NCBI GenBank assembly: GCA_039000515.1
Contig: JBCFYV010011135.1
Span: 18,282,401 to 18,346,400, forward strand
Length of the DNA stretch: 64,000 bases
DNA from: Timema cristinae
Lineage: Eukaryota; Arthropoda; Insecta; Phasmatodea; Timematidae
Reading direction: 5' to 3'
The notes under the pieces: generated by a model
The model's database searches: none
Told to the model about the DNA's origin: nothing
The model's input: only the letters and a program-made list of their open reading frames with translations
Made by a program: the position numbers and the translations under genes
Shown: piece by piece, positions 22,060 through 32,470 of the stretch
Layout: every line of letters begins with the position of its first letter
Numbering within the stretch: the first letter of the stretch is position 1

Positions 22060-22680
22060 TGGCCCCTTAGGGTCTCTGCGGCAATCCACAATACAATGAA
22101 TACAACATCTAGCCACCACAGGCCAACCGTCCGCATAACAATAGTGAAGTTGTATAAAACTAACTTGAAAATATTATTGGCCATCAAAGTTTACCACAAT
22201 ACAAAGAGAGATCCTCCAAGATTAAATAAATATACAATAAATACCAAAATTTACATAGCCGTACGGGCTATAACAATTCCCACATTAGGTAGGCAACACG
22301 CCTTACGTAGATTTAGAGTGACATTACAAAAGGTAAAGTTCACCATAAATGACAATTATTTGTCGATCCAGAAGGGCAAAAAGAGATTCTACAAATATTA
22401 CCTACATTAATAGTTAGAATATTTTATGCCATGCCGGGCATACCTTTCTTCGTGATCTAACATATTTACAAAAGACAATATATAATGGTAATCCAAAATT
22501 AAATAATACTAGTCCCAAAGTTAAATTTTGAATCGTACCGGCCGAAATAGAATTTGTACCCAGCATAGATTTCTTTTAAATGAATAATAAAAGTTCGAAA
22601 GATAATTTTGATGTGTACGGGCCGAAATAGAATTTATACCTTAGAATCATCCTGTCCTAACGTGATTGTCGTATGACACA
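22060..22680. other. Unidentified block with an imperfect two-copy repeat
   Basis: 'ggccgaaatagaatttgtac' near 22540 and 'ggccgaaatagaatttatac' near 22620 belong to an ~80-bp tandem duplication. An open frame at 22096-22410 has no recognisable domain and is probably chance. Confidence 0.4.
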
Positions 22681-22720
22681 GTTGAATCAAGAAGTGATCT
22701 TACACCACAAACTCAACCCG

Positions 22721-23031
22721 TATATAAGCCGTTATTCTCTGAGGGGAGGGGAACATAGGGGAAACAAAAGAACATCAAAGAACAATCACACGGAACAGAG
22801 GGAAGGGGTAAGTTACCAGAGGAAACAACCAGATCATTGGAGGGGCGCGTAGAACGTCACGTGTCTATCACGAGGTTATTCCCATGATGCAATGGGCGAC
22901 CTCACGCTCAATTTGCCACACCTTTCACTCGTTTAGTCTGTTTTCACACTCGGTGCAGAAAAGTGCTCGCGAACATGAAAGTTGATTAACGAGAGTTGAC
23001 ACACACTAGCCGAGAAACGGGGCACTTCTTG
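22721..23031 (+). promoter_or_regulatory. Promoter-like block with TATA box and a strong downstream splice donor
   Basis: TATATAAG at 22721 is followed by a relatively GC-rich stretch without repeats, ending in 'cttcttg|gtgagt' at 23031. This is the layout of a TATA promoter with a non-coding first exon. It lies on the CFAP53 strand, 3.4 kb before the likely start codon, so it might be a CFAP53 leader exon. No transcript evidence. Confidence 0.3.
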
Positions 23032-23254
23032 GTGAGTACAAAGTTGTTTATTCTAGGTGTTGTTCAAATAGTGTCCATTCGCTCGTATATCTTTCATGTT
23101 GTAACGTTGATGTCAAATCAACGTTACAAAATCATCTATTGATTTGGTTGAAAATGAATATTTTAAGAGATTTTCTTACATTATACTGAAAATTATATAT
23201 TTGTTTTACCGAAATAAGATAATTTAAGGGTAGTTTTATGAGATAGATAGGAAT

Positions 23255-23515
23255 ATAACATTATCATAGAACTGATAGAGATAGAATGTAATAAGTTGTA
23301 CTGGATATTACTTACTCGAAATGAGGATAGGTTGTAATGAGGTGGACTAGATAGAACCAGATAAGGATAGAAATAAGATATAATGAGGTGGTTTGGGTGG
23401 AGCTAGCTTAAGAAAGGTATAGGGTGTAATGAGGTGTACTGGATAGAACATCTCGGGATAAGGATAGAGTATAATGAGAGGGATTGGATATAACTACATC
23501 AAGATAGCCGGGTTG
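23255..23515 (+). repeat. Degenerate ~57-bp minisatellite, part 1
   Basis: Repeated 'aggatagggtgtaatgaggt' and 'actggatagaac' motifs in imperfect units. The array appears to resume at 24245. Confidence 0.7.
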
Positions 23516-24244
23516 AAATAAACCTGGGATATTAAAAAAAATTTGGATTATATTGGGTTTTATTGGGGCTTATTGCTTCGCTGGCTTATTCGGGATTGTT
23601 TTTTTATGGTTTAATTAAATATATTATGAATGTTATCTGACTAACCCAATAATTCAAATATAATAATTATTCGGGATCCAGAGAAACATATTTTAATTTT
23701 TATATAATTAGGAAATGGGTAATAAGAGTCATAATAAAGGAAAACAATAATGCAACAATGTAATTATTCACAACAATAGTGTATAAGCTAGCAGGTTGAA
23801 AATCAAAGACTGTTTGTCCAGAGGGAGTCCATGTATCAAACTACTGGCTAGCCAGCTGCAGAATTTGTTTGGTGCTTTATTTAGGTAAAGATAAAAGGTA
23901 AAAACTATTGTTATCTCATTTTATTTTTGACAAATTATTATTTATAGTGGGTAGCATTAATACAGTGTAGGTAACTTAAAATGATATTATCCCAAGTGAA
24001 CTTCTTGTTGAACATATTATTTTGTTCAACCAATTAAAACCTATTTTATAGCATAGTCTATTGTGTAAAATCTATAATTTAAAAAATCGTATATAGCACC
24101 TAATACAAAGCAATGTATTATTATTGTGTTTGAACAAAATATTTTCCAACAGTATGACTAACCTTTTCAAAAAATTAGACGATTGATTTGTATCCAAAAT
24201 AAAATATGTGTTTTTGTTTCGTTATTTTAAGTGTTTCTTAAATA
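23516..24244. other. Sequence interrupting the minisatellite
   Basis: About 730 bp of AT-rich sequence between two parts of one array. Its edges 'cctgggatatt' and, at the right on the minus strand, 'cctgggttttatt' are weakly inverted, so it may be an inserted element. No ORF. Confidence 0.35.
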
Positions 24245-24335
24245 AAACCCAGGTGGTGCTGGATATATCTATCTCAAGATAGGGATAGTGAGTAATGAGG
24301 AGTACTGGATATAACTATCACAAGATAGGGATAAT
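24245..24335 (+). repeat. Degenerate minisatellite, part 2
   Basis: Two units ('ctggatatatctatctcaag', 'gagtactggatataactatc') like those at 23255-23515. Confidence 0.65.
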
Positions 24336-24559
24336 TGGCATACTTTTGTAAGTGCGGCAATGAACTGCCATAGATAAGATACTAATCTATAAGATTTACG
24401 ATAACGTTAGTTCGATTAATTTCTTATCTTTTAACAGACTCTACGATAGATTATGTACCATTGGTTTGTATTGTATCACTCTTTTTCTCTTTCTTTGTCT
24501 CTCTTTCAAAACGGTTATTAACTAGCGCGCTACTGGTGAAAGGAAATTAATGTGTGTCC

Positions 24560-24680
24560 TGACGTCATATAAAAGAGAGGGACCCCATACAAACCGTCAC
24601 GTCATACATGAGCGACTTTCATGGTTCCGGTTGTCTTGCTAATCAGCTCTCTCCTCTTAGGGGGTTGCTATGACAGCATG
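24560..24680 (+). promoter_or_regulatory. Promoter-like cluster: CRE, TATA box and X-box-like motif
   Basis: TGACGTCA at 24560-24567 is followed at once by TATAAAAG (24568-24575). About 90 bp further is GTTGCTATGACAGC (24664-24677), close to the RFX X-box consensus (GTTGCCATGGCAAC). It lies 1.8 kb upstream of the proposed CFAP53 start codon, on the same strand. RFX control of ciliary genes is well established; the link here is inferred. Confidence 0.35.
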
Positions 24681-24939
24681 AACAAGTTGTAAACAACATG
24701 GCGTTCTCCTTCTACATTCACAGCGTCTCTTAACCTAATTTCATTGTTTAGTTAACATCAAGTGACGAAGTTCTCAGTACTGTAAGAAACTTTACCTAGG
24801 TCTCGGAGAAGGTTAAATTTGGAAACATTGATTGGAAACAGCTAAGTATGCGTATTTTACATTTTGGTTTTATACAGGCCTATGCCTTTAGAATAATATG
24901 ACTAACTTTACAACTTTTTTCTTTTTTTTTTAGAATCTT

Positions 24940-25182
24940 CTATCATAGCGTCTTATTAAATATTAGGAATTTCTTTTTATTCATACCAGTGGGTTATGAA
25001 GGAGAAAGTTATAATTAAGAGGAAAAACATCCGCATTTTCTTAGAGGTAGTGTGGGTAAACATTTAGAAAAAAAAAAATCTCCGTACACCCGACCAGGAT
25101 TCGAACCCTAATCTTCTCAGCACCTGCAGTTCAGCCTATGTGTGAGTGACGCCTCAGACCATTCAATCACCGAAAACAGTGT
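24940..25182 (-). repeat. SINE-C copy
   Basis: Reverse copy with 'cccgaccaggattcgaaccc' box B region and 'accattcaatcaccgaaaac' head. The tail is eroded. Confidence 0.7.
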
Positions 25183-25234
25183 TGCAAGGACTTAACTGCT
25201 ATAATTCAAATGAGTTTTATTATCTTGCGTTCGA

Positions 25235-25440
25235 TACCTTAGCTTTAGTTGGTAGCATGTCTCTCTAACAAGATAACAGTTCCGGGTTCAATTCCTGGCA
25301 TGGTCGAAAGATTTACCATTGGTAAAAAATGTTGGTTTACCGTTTGACAGTGATGAATTAACGGCTGGATGTTATGTCTGTTCTAGATTTAAGTTAGTTA
25401 ATAAGTCATGTGGTGATATCACTCTGTATATAAAGTGCAT
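25235..25440 (+). repeat. SINE-F, tRNA-derived
   Basis: tRNA-like head 'ttagctttagttggtagcat' with box B 'gggttcaattcc', then 'aaagatttaccattgg'. A second copy was not found in the window, so it is a single-copy call. It does not fold convincingly as an intact tRNA. Confidence 0.45.
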
Positions 25441-25683
25441 GTTAAATAATTCGTACAATAAAAGTCTTGATCTTAAATGCAGATTCAAAATGTAATCATA
25501 TTTATTATGGTTTCATTGGCCAAATCATATATTTTTTATAACTACTTACTCTATGGCATTAGGAATTTGAAAGTTCATTGCCGCATTCACAAAACTATGC
25601 CACCCATCCCTATCTTGAGCTCATTATATCCAGTTTATCTTATTACAGCCTATATCTCACCGATCTATACAAATGTTATCCTG

Positions 25684-25792
25684 GTTGGGCGTACTGAGGG
25701 TGTTTAAACTAAATGGTTTCCCACTTTTGCTCCAAGTAAATTTGGGAACCTTCCTCTAGATTCAAACTCCCTCATCCTTTACACATTAGGAC

Positions 25793-25834
<42 letters not shown>

Positions 25835-25880
25835 ATATGAGTAAAACCCGAATGGATAGGATATGGTGCCTGAATAAATT
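25684..25880 (+). repeat. SINE-C 3' part with an internal (ATT)n run
   Basis: Begins 'tgggcgtactgagggtg', body 'tggtttcccacttttgctcc', tail 'gagtaaaacccgaatgg'. An (ATT)n tract at 25796-25832 splits body and tail, perhaps left by a lost SINE insertion. Confidence 0.6.
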
Positions 25881-26453
25881 CACTTAGGGGGATAATTGGT
25901 GCCCATACATCGACGAAAAGGGGGCCGTAGCCCCCTTTTTTATATTCAAAAGCTATTTTTTATAATTTTAATTTTTTTTGTGTGTTTTTGAGATTTATCT
26001 GTAATTTTCATTTTACAACTTTGAATCATCAATATTCGAGTTAATATAGATAAAAAATGATAAATTGTATATTTCCTTCCATTCCTTCTTGGACAGTTTT
26101 TTTTCCATTCTAATCTGTTCAATAAAATTTTAAAAAACATGTTTCTTTTCAATGGGTTTAGCTCAACTAATTTTGGTTGTTGTTAATTTTTCAGAAACTT
26201 ATTTTTTTGTAAAAACTATCTTTTGAAGCTTATATAATTAGCTCATAGCTATGTTCAGATGCTCTAAAATTCTCTCCCACAAGGTTTAATTCCTGACATT
26301 TTCTCTCAAAAAGGGGAGGGAGAGTGATGTGAGACTCCTAGAAGATAGGGCTTAAATTCGCCCTCTATTTGTAAAACTCACATGGCTACCCTTTAGGGGG
26401 ATCACTTGTAAAATGATATCTCGGTTTTGGTTTGTTTATTTAGGAACGTGGCA

Positions 26454-26555
26454 ATGTATGCGTCTTCTATTGTGATGATTCCACCAAATGACCATCATAA
26501 GACACGCCCACACACTAGGACAGTCATTGGAGTCCACCCCGACGAATTAGGAATT
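26454..26555 (+). CDS. CFAP53: Proposed first coding exon of CFAP53 (34 codons)
   Basis: The segment 26444-26555 is bounded by an acceptor ('gtttatttag|ga') and a strong donor ('att|gtaagt'). An ATG at 26454 in good context (GGCAATG) opens 34 codons: start MYASSIVMIPPND, end TRTVIGVHPDELGI. It stops exactly at a codon boundary. The next exon, 42870, is open in phase 0, so the frame continues. The N-terminus of this family is poorly conserved, so homology does not confirm it. Splice signals, start codon and phase are the support. Intron 1 would be 16.3 kb. An acceptor just before the ATG implies a further 5' leader exon upstream. Confidence 0.5.
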
Positions 26556-26579
26556 GTAAGTAACCAACCATTATATTAG

Positions 26580-26860
26580 CTGGCCCCATTATTGCACTTG
26601 GCTATGGTCTCGGGTTTGATTCCGGGCTGGTACCTTGGGTATTTCTCCCGAAAGGGGAATTTCCCCAGTGGTTACAAGGCTTTGTTTAGTTAGTCTTAAG
26701 TTAAGTTTAATTGTTTTCACTGGTTTCACACCCTCAAGCTCACTATCACCATCACCTCATCTCATCGGGGCATGTAAAGAGCCTCCACGGAAAGGATGTA
26801 CGATTAGTACATTCGGGAGTCCCCTGGGCAACGGTACATTAGTACTGGCTAATCTCGCCA
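26580..26860 (+). repeat. SINE-D, best copy
   Basis: tRNA-like head ('cacttggctatggtctcggg', box B 'ggtttgattcc'), body 'ttagttagtcttaagttaag', 'tcaccatcacctcatctcat', 'agagcctccacggaaagg'. It lies just after the proposed CFAP53 exon 1 donor, in intron 1. Confidence 0.7.
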
Positions 26861-27606
26861 CAAATTGTTATACGAATAATGTAGCCCAGACACAAAAAAA
26901 ATAAATAAATATATAAACAATATATTTTGATATACTGGTTTTATCCAAATTGTGAGACGCGTAAACCTTAAAGGTCCATGAAATAAAATATTGTTTTATA
27001 ATATCATTCCTGATGAGAGATTTCAACAAAGAATAAAAATAATATAATTCGAAAGATAATTTTGAATACAAGATTGCTAGCTTGCCTAGGCACAGCTCTT
27101 ATCCCACCTAAGCAGTATACGGTAATATTATGAGTACCAATAAGGACGAAAATGTAAATTTATAGTCCTCGAAAGTTAGCACGTGATCCCAGAGACGAAT
27201 AGAAGTCAATTAAAAGTAGGGCAGATATGGGTAAAGGAAGGTGAAAAATGTGCATGCGTGGAACCGATGGAACAACTGGCGCTAGCCCAGACTGCTCTAA
27301 TCGTGTAAATACTGGAAGCACCCGTATCATTCTATGGGTCTGCACACATGAGGCGTTGAACGCGCGTCAGCAAAAAGTGGTGAGCTTACACATGAAAGTC
27401 CTTGAGGTGTAGCCCTCAGCTCACCTACCTCATTATCACAATAGAAGTTGATGAGGTAACATGTATTTGGATAGTCTATCGTCACCATAAACGGCGTAAG
27501 CAAAGGCAGAGGCAAAACTGGGTAATCCTATTTTAAGAGATAAACTAACTCACTGCATGTTCATTACCCTTTACCCAAAACTGAGGGAATATGCACAGAA
27601 TTTTTT

Positions 27607-27742
27607 TTTTTAGAACTATTTTAGGATGTCAACAATTATTTTTTGATGATTTGCTAGAATTAATTAAGGAAAACATTTCACCAGAAACAATCACTTTAAG
27701 GGATAGCATCTCAGCTGAAGAAAAATTCTTATTGACATTGAG
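27607..27742 (+). pseudogene. Harbinger transposase, exon 1 remnant
   Basis: The frame reads FFDDLLELIKENISPETITL and then ISAEEKFLLTLR, ending in AG|GTAAGT at 27742. This matches the conserved N-terminal region before the DDE domain (the 'FDELL ... R..IS.EERL.LTLR' pattern). It would join the acceptor 'attttcag|g' at 29424 to give LTLRYLASG, the typical continuation. The extreme N-terminus was not resolved. Confidence 0.8.
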
Positions 27743-27767
27743 GTAAGTGTATTTCAATATTATGTAA

Positions 27768-28172
27768 TACTAGCCCCCTTTCCCGTAAAAAAAATATTGT
27801 AAGTAATCCTGTAAAATAAAGCTTCAAATCATCCATCATGTCAATATAAAAACAAAACCTTGTTTTACTTTTTTTTTTGAAAATACAGTCCTACCATCAC
27901 TGTATAGCCCCCTCCCTCTTTTTATTCTCCCTCCTATTTTCATCTTATTCCTCTTTCCTCACCCTTGCCCCACGCCCCCTTCACCAACCCCACTTTCCCT
28001 TCAACAACTTTTTTTTTCCAATGACTATATAATATACTATCGACTTTTTTATGAGGAATAAATTAAATTTTCAAAATAAAATATAGCCTATGTTACTCGC
28101 TGATAATGTAGCTTTATATTGGTGAAAGAATTTTTAAAATCGGTCCAGTAGTTTTTGAGTTTATCTATTAGG
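27768..28172 (+). repeat. RTE-like retrotransposon fragment inside the Harbinger intron
   Basis: Matches 34868-35340 reversed over its full length ('tagcccccttt' start, C-rich middle, 'gctgataatgtagc', 'ccagtagtttttgagtttat'). It is interrupted at its 3' end by SINE-A; 'taatattagtatagac' near 28481 is probably its last part. Confidence 0.55.
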
Positions 28173-28436
28173 GGTGACCTGGTGGTCTAGGGGTAAGGTG
28201 TCAGGCTTCTGTGCTGGCGGCCGCGGTTCAATCCTCGGTCCCGGCACAGATTTATCTGATTTCCAAACTCTTCCTTCCCCTCTGACAAGACATCTTGTGA
28301 ATGTGGGGAATGCCAGGCCTCCACCGTGGTTCGGATTCCACGTTAAACTGTAGGTCCTTCATTTCATCTCAGAATCACCCTACCATTACACATTAGCGTA
28401 AGTGCGTATAACCGAATGGGTAGTATGACGCAGTGC

Positions 28437-28475
<39 letters not shown>
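28173..28475 (+). repeat. SINE-A, full length, nested third level
   Basis: Complete copy with a long (AAT)n tail (to about 28475). It lies in the RTE-like fragment, which lies in the Harbinger element. Confidence 0.93.
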
Positions 28476-28476
<1 letters not shown>

Positions 28477-28576
28477 TTAATATTAGTATAGACATGTAAA
28501 TGAACATTTATTTTGAAAAACAAGAATATCATAGATTGTTTTGTTGCTAAGAAAATTACTTAAAGAGGTCCGTCAT

Positions 28577-29286
28577 TTATGAACTGTGTTGAGCGTTGGA
28601 GTTATTAGCTGGTGACGAGATTGGGGCAATAACTTTTATATGTGATGAAGCTGAAGCTGTTGTATTCTCTGATGGGATTAGTGCTGCGAATTGAGGTAGT
28701 GGAGGTGGAACTGTCATATAGCCTGAATTGAATTGACTATTTGGATACGAATAGGAACTTTATGGGAACGGGGGATGCATTTGTGATTGACTATGTAGAG
28801 AGAAATCCTGTGCTCAATGGATAACCTCCAATATTTCTATTTTTGTCTTCAATCGGCGTCTTTCGTCTACTTCTTGCAGTTCTTTGTATAAAGATTACCA
28901 AAATTTTGTCTTCATTCTTATTATTTTGTTGTTCTCTTTTTTCTCTTGCTAATAAACTTTTCTCTAAAATATCTGAAACATTTTGATCCTGTACTTTTAA
29001 TTTGATTCTCTTGCTGATATTTGGAATTAAAAGTCTATCTGTCTGCTGAAGCCCGGTCCTGATAGATCTTCAGTTTCCTCCGGCCCTGTTTCGGTGGTAT
29101 TGTTATCAATATTACTCGTTGTTTCCTTGTTGCTGACAGACCTTTCCAGAAAATGTAATCTTCTTAAGTAGATGTACACATGTTGTCTTGTCACTCCTGA
29201 GCCAAATGGAATGTTCTTCTGTTTTTTCCAATCTCTTGCAAAATCAAACCTAAGGCTTTTCTATTTCTTTTGTTAAGTTGAACCTG
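28577..29286 (-). pseudogene. Harbinger accessory MADF-BESS protein, exon 2 remnant
   Basis: On the minus strand an acceptor (TTTTTTCAG|GTTC) at 29287 precedes a MADF-domain C-terminus: DFARDWKKQKNIPFGSGVTR, then VYIYLRRLHFLERSVSNKET. After an acidic/polar linker a BESS-like motif follows near 28920-28820 (SLYKELQEVDERRRLKTKIE). The tail is rich in proline and serine (PPPLPQF) and ends at a stop at 28577. Several frameshifts are needed. MADF-BESS or SANT proteins are the usual second Harbinger protein, helping transposase bind DNA and enter the nucleus. Confidence 0.72.
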
Positions 29287-29424
29287 AAAAAATAATTAGC
29301 CTTAGAAAAAGTATCCATGAACATGACTACATGTTTTAAACATTAATGTTAAATTGTTAATGTAGAAAGATATTGTGTTACAAATGTATGTACATTATAC
29401 AATCTACCTTTTATTTATTTTCAG

Positions 29425-30300
29425 GTATTTGGCTTCAGGTTGCTCTTTTTTTATGATTTGCACTACAGTTACCGGGTCGTTAAGTCTACTATCTCAAATG
29501 TATTAAAACAAGTATGCTCAATAATTTGGAAAACATTGAAACCTATCTTTATGTCAGAAATGACAAGAAAGAAGTGATAGGAAGTTGCAAAATTTGCTAA
29601 TTTTCCAAATTGCATTGGTGCTATATAAGGAAAGCACATACTAATTATAAAACCTACCGATACAGGCTCATTTATAAATGAACTACTATTTTATTGTTGC
29701 TGCTAGCTGTATGTGACATACACTACTCTGATCTTCATATGGCCATTGGGGCATATGGGAAGAGTAGTGACTCAGCAGTTTTCAAATATTCATTATTGCA
29801 TAAAAACTTATGGAACGTACTTCACACATTTCAAATACAAAACGTATATCCAATATTGACGCAACATCTTTGCCTTCTGTACTTGTAGGTGATGAAGTGT
29901 TCGGAATTTCAGAAAACATCTTGCGCCCTTATGGGGGAAAGCCACTAGATTACAAGAAAATAATTTTTAACTACCAATTATCAAGATCACGTCAATACAT
30001 TGAATGTATTTTTGGAATAATGGCGAACAAGTGTCGAATATTTCATGCACCAATCAATGTTAACATAGACTTTTACTGAAGGTATAATTAGAGCATGTTG
30101 CGTTTTACATAATTATATATTATATCAGATCCAGAGAGGGGTACAGGTATGAATACATACTTTACAAAGCGCCATTTATAATGATTGAAAGAGGGAATGC
30201 ACCAAGAGGAAGTTTGTTTGCTATATGTACTGCGAGAGAAAAATATGCAGATAACTTTGTAAATGATCGTAAAGTACCATGGCAGGATAAAATGATATAA
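29425..30300 (+). pseudogene. Harbinger transposase, exon 2 remnant (DDE_Tnp_4)
   Basis: After the acceptor at 29424 come YLASG, YSYRVVKSTISNVLKQVCSI, FPNCIGAI, LLLAVCDIHYSDLHMAIGAY, VGDEVF with 'LRPYGGKPLDYKKIIFNYQL', SRSRQYIECIFGIMANKCRI, IIRACCVLHNY and finally REKYADNF with VPWQDKMI before a stop at 30300. This is the full order of the family's catalytic core and C-terminus. The first catalytic aspartate (normally IDGKH) is replaced by a stop (TAA), and other stops and frameshifts occur, so the enzyme is dead. Confidence 0.88.
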
Positions 30301-30780
30301 ATGTATCCAGTGGTTTATCATTCTATGAAACATTGTTGGACTGTTTCAATTAAACATGTTGATTCATGATATAACTATAGGATTGATAAAAACATAATTA
30401 TTAATTTTGATTTGAACTAATTGAAGAAGCCCTCGTTATTTCATTGTTGGAACTATTTCATGTAAAAATTTTATTCATGATGTAACTATTTGATCAACAC
30501 AGTTAAAACTTATAATTTTCATTTGAACTATTAAAGGTAAACGTCATTATTTCATGGTTAAAATATTTGATTTAATTTATTGTATTAGGTGAAGTGCTTT
30601 ATTGTTTTGGTTGTGAACCTTTGTATGGCTCTATTCATTTTATATACCCACAAGTTTGCAGAAGGAGCTAAGAATGGTCTCTTTTTGTTGATGTTATGCC
30701 ACTGAACATGCATTTATAAATATGTAAATAATCAAAATTACCTAAACATTTCTTATTTTCTAGTCTCTCTTCATCTTCAC
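30301..30780. other. Harbinger interior between the gene remnants
   Basis: AT-rich non-coding sequence. On the minus strand it would be the first part of the intron joining MADF exon 1 to exon 2. Confidence 0.5.
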
Positions 30781-30803
30781 TTAAAAAAAAATTCCACCAG
30801 CTC

Positions 30804-30926
30804 TTAGCAAGATGATATCTTCAACACTCTGTTTTTATATTCTAGGCAATCCATGTCCCAAATCGCTGGCCTATTCTGAATTTCATCACAAACAAGTCTA
30901 TATCGAAACATTCTTTTCTCCATCAT
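30804..30926 (-). pseudogene. Harbinger accessory MADF protein, exon 1 remnant
   Basis: From ATG at 30926 the minus strand reads MMEKRMFRYRLVCDEIQNRP, then AIWDMDCLEYKNRVLK, then a stop. This is a typical MADF N-terminus (a 'I.E...RP.LWD..H.DYKNR' pattern), which fixes the orientation. The C-terminal MADF part is on the same strand at 29286, so the intron between them contains the whole transposase exon 2 on the other strand. Confidence 0.75.
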
Positions 30927-31289
30927 GACGACTGTCCGTGGCAAAAGCTCGCCCTCATCTGAATGGACTCTATTGATTTCTGTGCATCTCAGAGTGAGCG
31001 TCACACACACGATATAGGGGAAACCTTGTAGCACACGCGTTGCTACGGACGCCAGCTAAATTCACGCGCTTGCGCGTGTGAGCGTCCATGAATATCCTAG
31101 GTACTTCTCTAACACGCGTTAACAATCGCGCGTTAGCTAACGCCCCACGCGTACAGGCCCTAAGAAGCATCTTTGGCCTGAAACTCATGACGTCATCTGG
31201 CATGACACGCATACACGATGAACCTGTCGAACGGGCACGTTGAAATGGGTATAATGGGTAAATTTTCTTTGGGAGTTATTTGTGAGTAC

Positions 31290-31308
31290 TATTATTTTAT
31301 TATTATTA

Positions 31309-31348
<40 letters not shown>

Positions 31349-31612
31349 GCACCGCGTCTTACTACCCGTTCGGGTTATACGCACTTATGCTAATGTGTAA
31401 TGGTAGGGTGATTGTGAGATGAAATGAAGGACCTACAGTTTAACGCGGAATCCGAACCACGGTGGTGACCTGGCATTCCCCACATTCACAAGATGTCTTG
31501 TCAGAGGTTAAGGAAGGGTTTGGCAATCAGATAAATCTTTGCAGGGACCGAGGATTGACCCCGGCCGCCAGCATAGAAGTCTGACACCTTACCCTAGACC
31601 ACAAGGTCACCG
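31290..31612 (-). repeat. SINE-A, full length, with target duplication
   Basis: Full reverse copy with a long (TTA)n tail. 'tactattatt' occurs on both sides (near 31287 and 31615). Confidence 0.93.
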
Positions 31613-31978
31613 ATTACTATTATTTAATAATCACGTTTGTAAATGTCCATATATTTTACACAAGGGCTACTTAACCTGTTCGTATGATCTATCTTTAAGT
31701 TGTTATTGTATAATATTAATATTTTTATTACTCTTTATCAACATTTTAAATTCAATGAGCCATTATTAACATTTACCTTAACAAATATTTATCAAAATAA
31801 TATATCGTATATCTCTCCTGACTAAAATAAAAAATAAAATTAGCTCTTAAAAAATATATACCGTAATTACTTTTTATTTTTTCTAAGGATCTTTTCGTGA
31901 AATTTAGACTGTAAGCTAGATACCACGGTCGTTAATTTATCCTTGCGAATTCTCAATTTCCCTAAACAATACATTTAT

Positions 31979-32181
31979 CCCGGCACAGATTTATCTGATT
32001 ACCAAACCCTTCCTTCACCTCTGACAAGACATCTTGTGAATGTGGGGAATGCCAGGTCTCCACCGTGGTTCGGATTCCACGTTAAACTGTAGGTCCTTCA
32101 TTTCATCTCACAATCACCCTACCATTACACATTAGCGTAAGTGCGTATAACCCGAATGGGTAGTAAGACGCGGTGCTAATA

Positions 32182-32223
<42 letters not shown>

Positions 32224-32247
32224 TAATAATAATAATAATAATAATAA
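31979..32247 (+). repeat. SINE-A, 5'-truncated
   Basis: Begins at 'cccggcacagatttatctg', just after box B, and has a long (AAT)n tail. Confidence 0.92.
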
Positions 32248-32274
32248 GTCTCATCAAGAGCACCATTTAACCTC

Positions 32275-32470
32275 TGCTTGGAGATCACGCGACGCCAAAG
32301 ATGACGCCTGAGTACGCCACGGGCTCGGCGTCGATATCTTTGTTTGGCGTCACGCGCCGAGGGAAGGTTTCCGTGACTGGCGCCCCTTTCGGCCGCGCGG
32401 GTCATCTACTTATAGCCGGGCAAGGGGTTCTCCGGGCAGAAACCACTCTTCAGTCATCAGGGCTACGAAC
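32275..32470. promoter_or_regulatory. GC-rich promoter-like island
   Basis: A sharp rise in GC with repeated 'ggcgtc'/'gacgcc' motifs ('gacgccaaagatgacgcc', 'ggctcggcgtcg', 'ggcgtcacgcgccg'). 'cttatagccggg' near 32410 and 'ttcagtcatc' near 32450 resemble a TATA box and an arthropod initiator. It could be a promoter or part of an LTR. No exon could be read next to it. Confidence 0.3.

Larger units (their letters stand above)
27336..31160. mobile_element. PIF/Harbinger DNA transposon, decayed, with terminal inverted repeats
   Basis: The left end 'gggtctgcacacatgaggcg' and the right end, read on the minus strand 'gggcctgtacgcgtggggcg', are inverted repeats. 'tat' precedes the left end and 'taa' follows the right; a 3-bp TWA target is the family norm, so the duplication is probably mutated. 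Between them lie a DDE_Tnp_4-type transposase on the plus strand and a MADF-BESS gene on the minus strand, both with stops and frameshifts. An RTE-like fragment and a SINE-A have since inserted. The whole element sits in CFAP53 intron 1. Confidence 0.88.

Noticed and set aside
22096..22410. A 104-codon open frame rich in basic residues
   Set aside because: No recognised domain, no splice or promoter context, AT-driven composition, and overlaps a tandem duplication.
25917..25942. A hairpin 'gggggccgtagccccc' followed by T's, like a bacterial intrinsic terminator
   Set aside because: The context is eukaryotic and no gene ends there. It is more likely the edge of an old mobile element.
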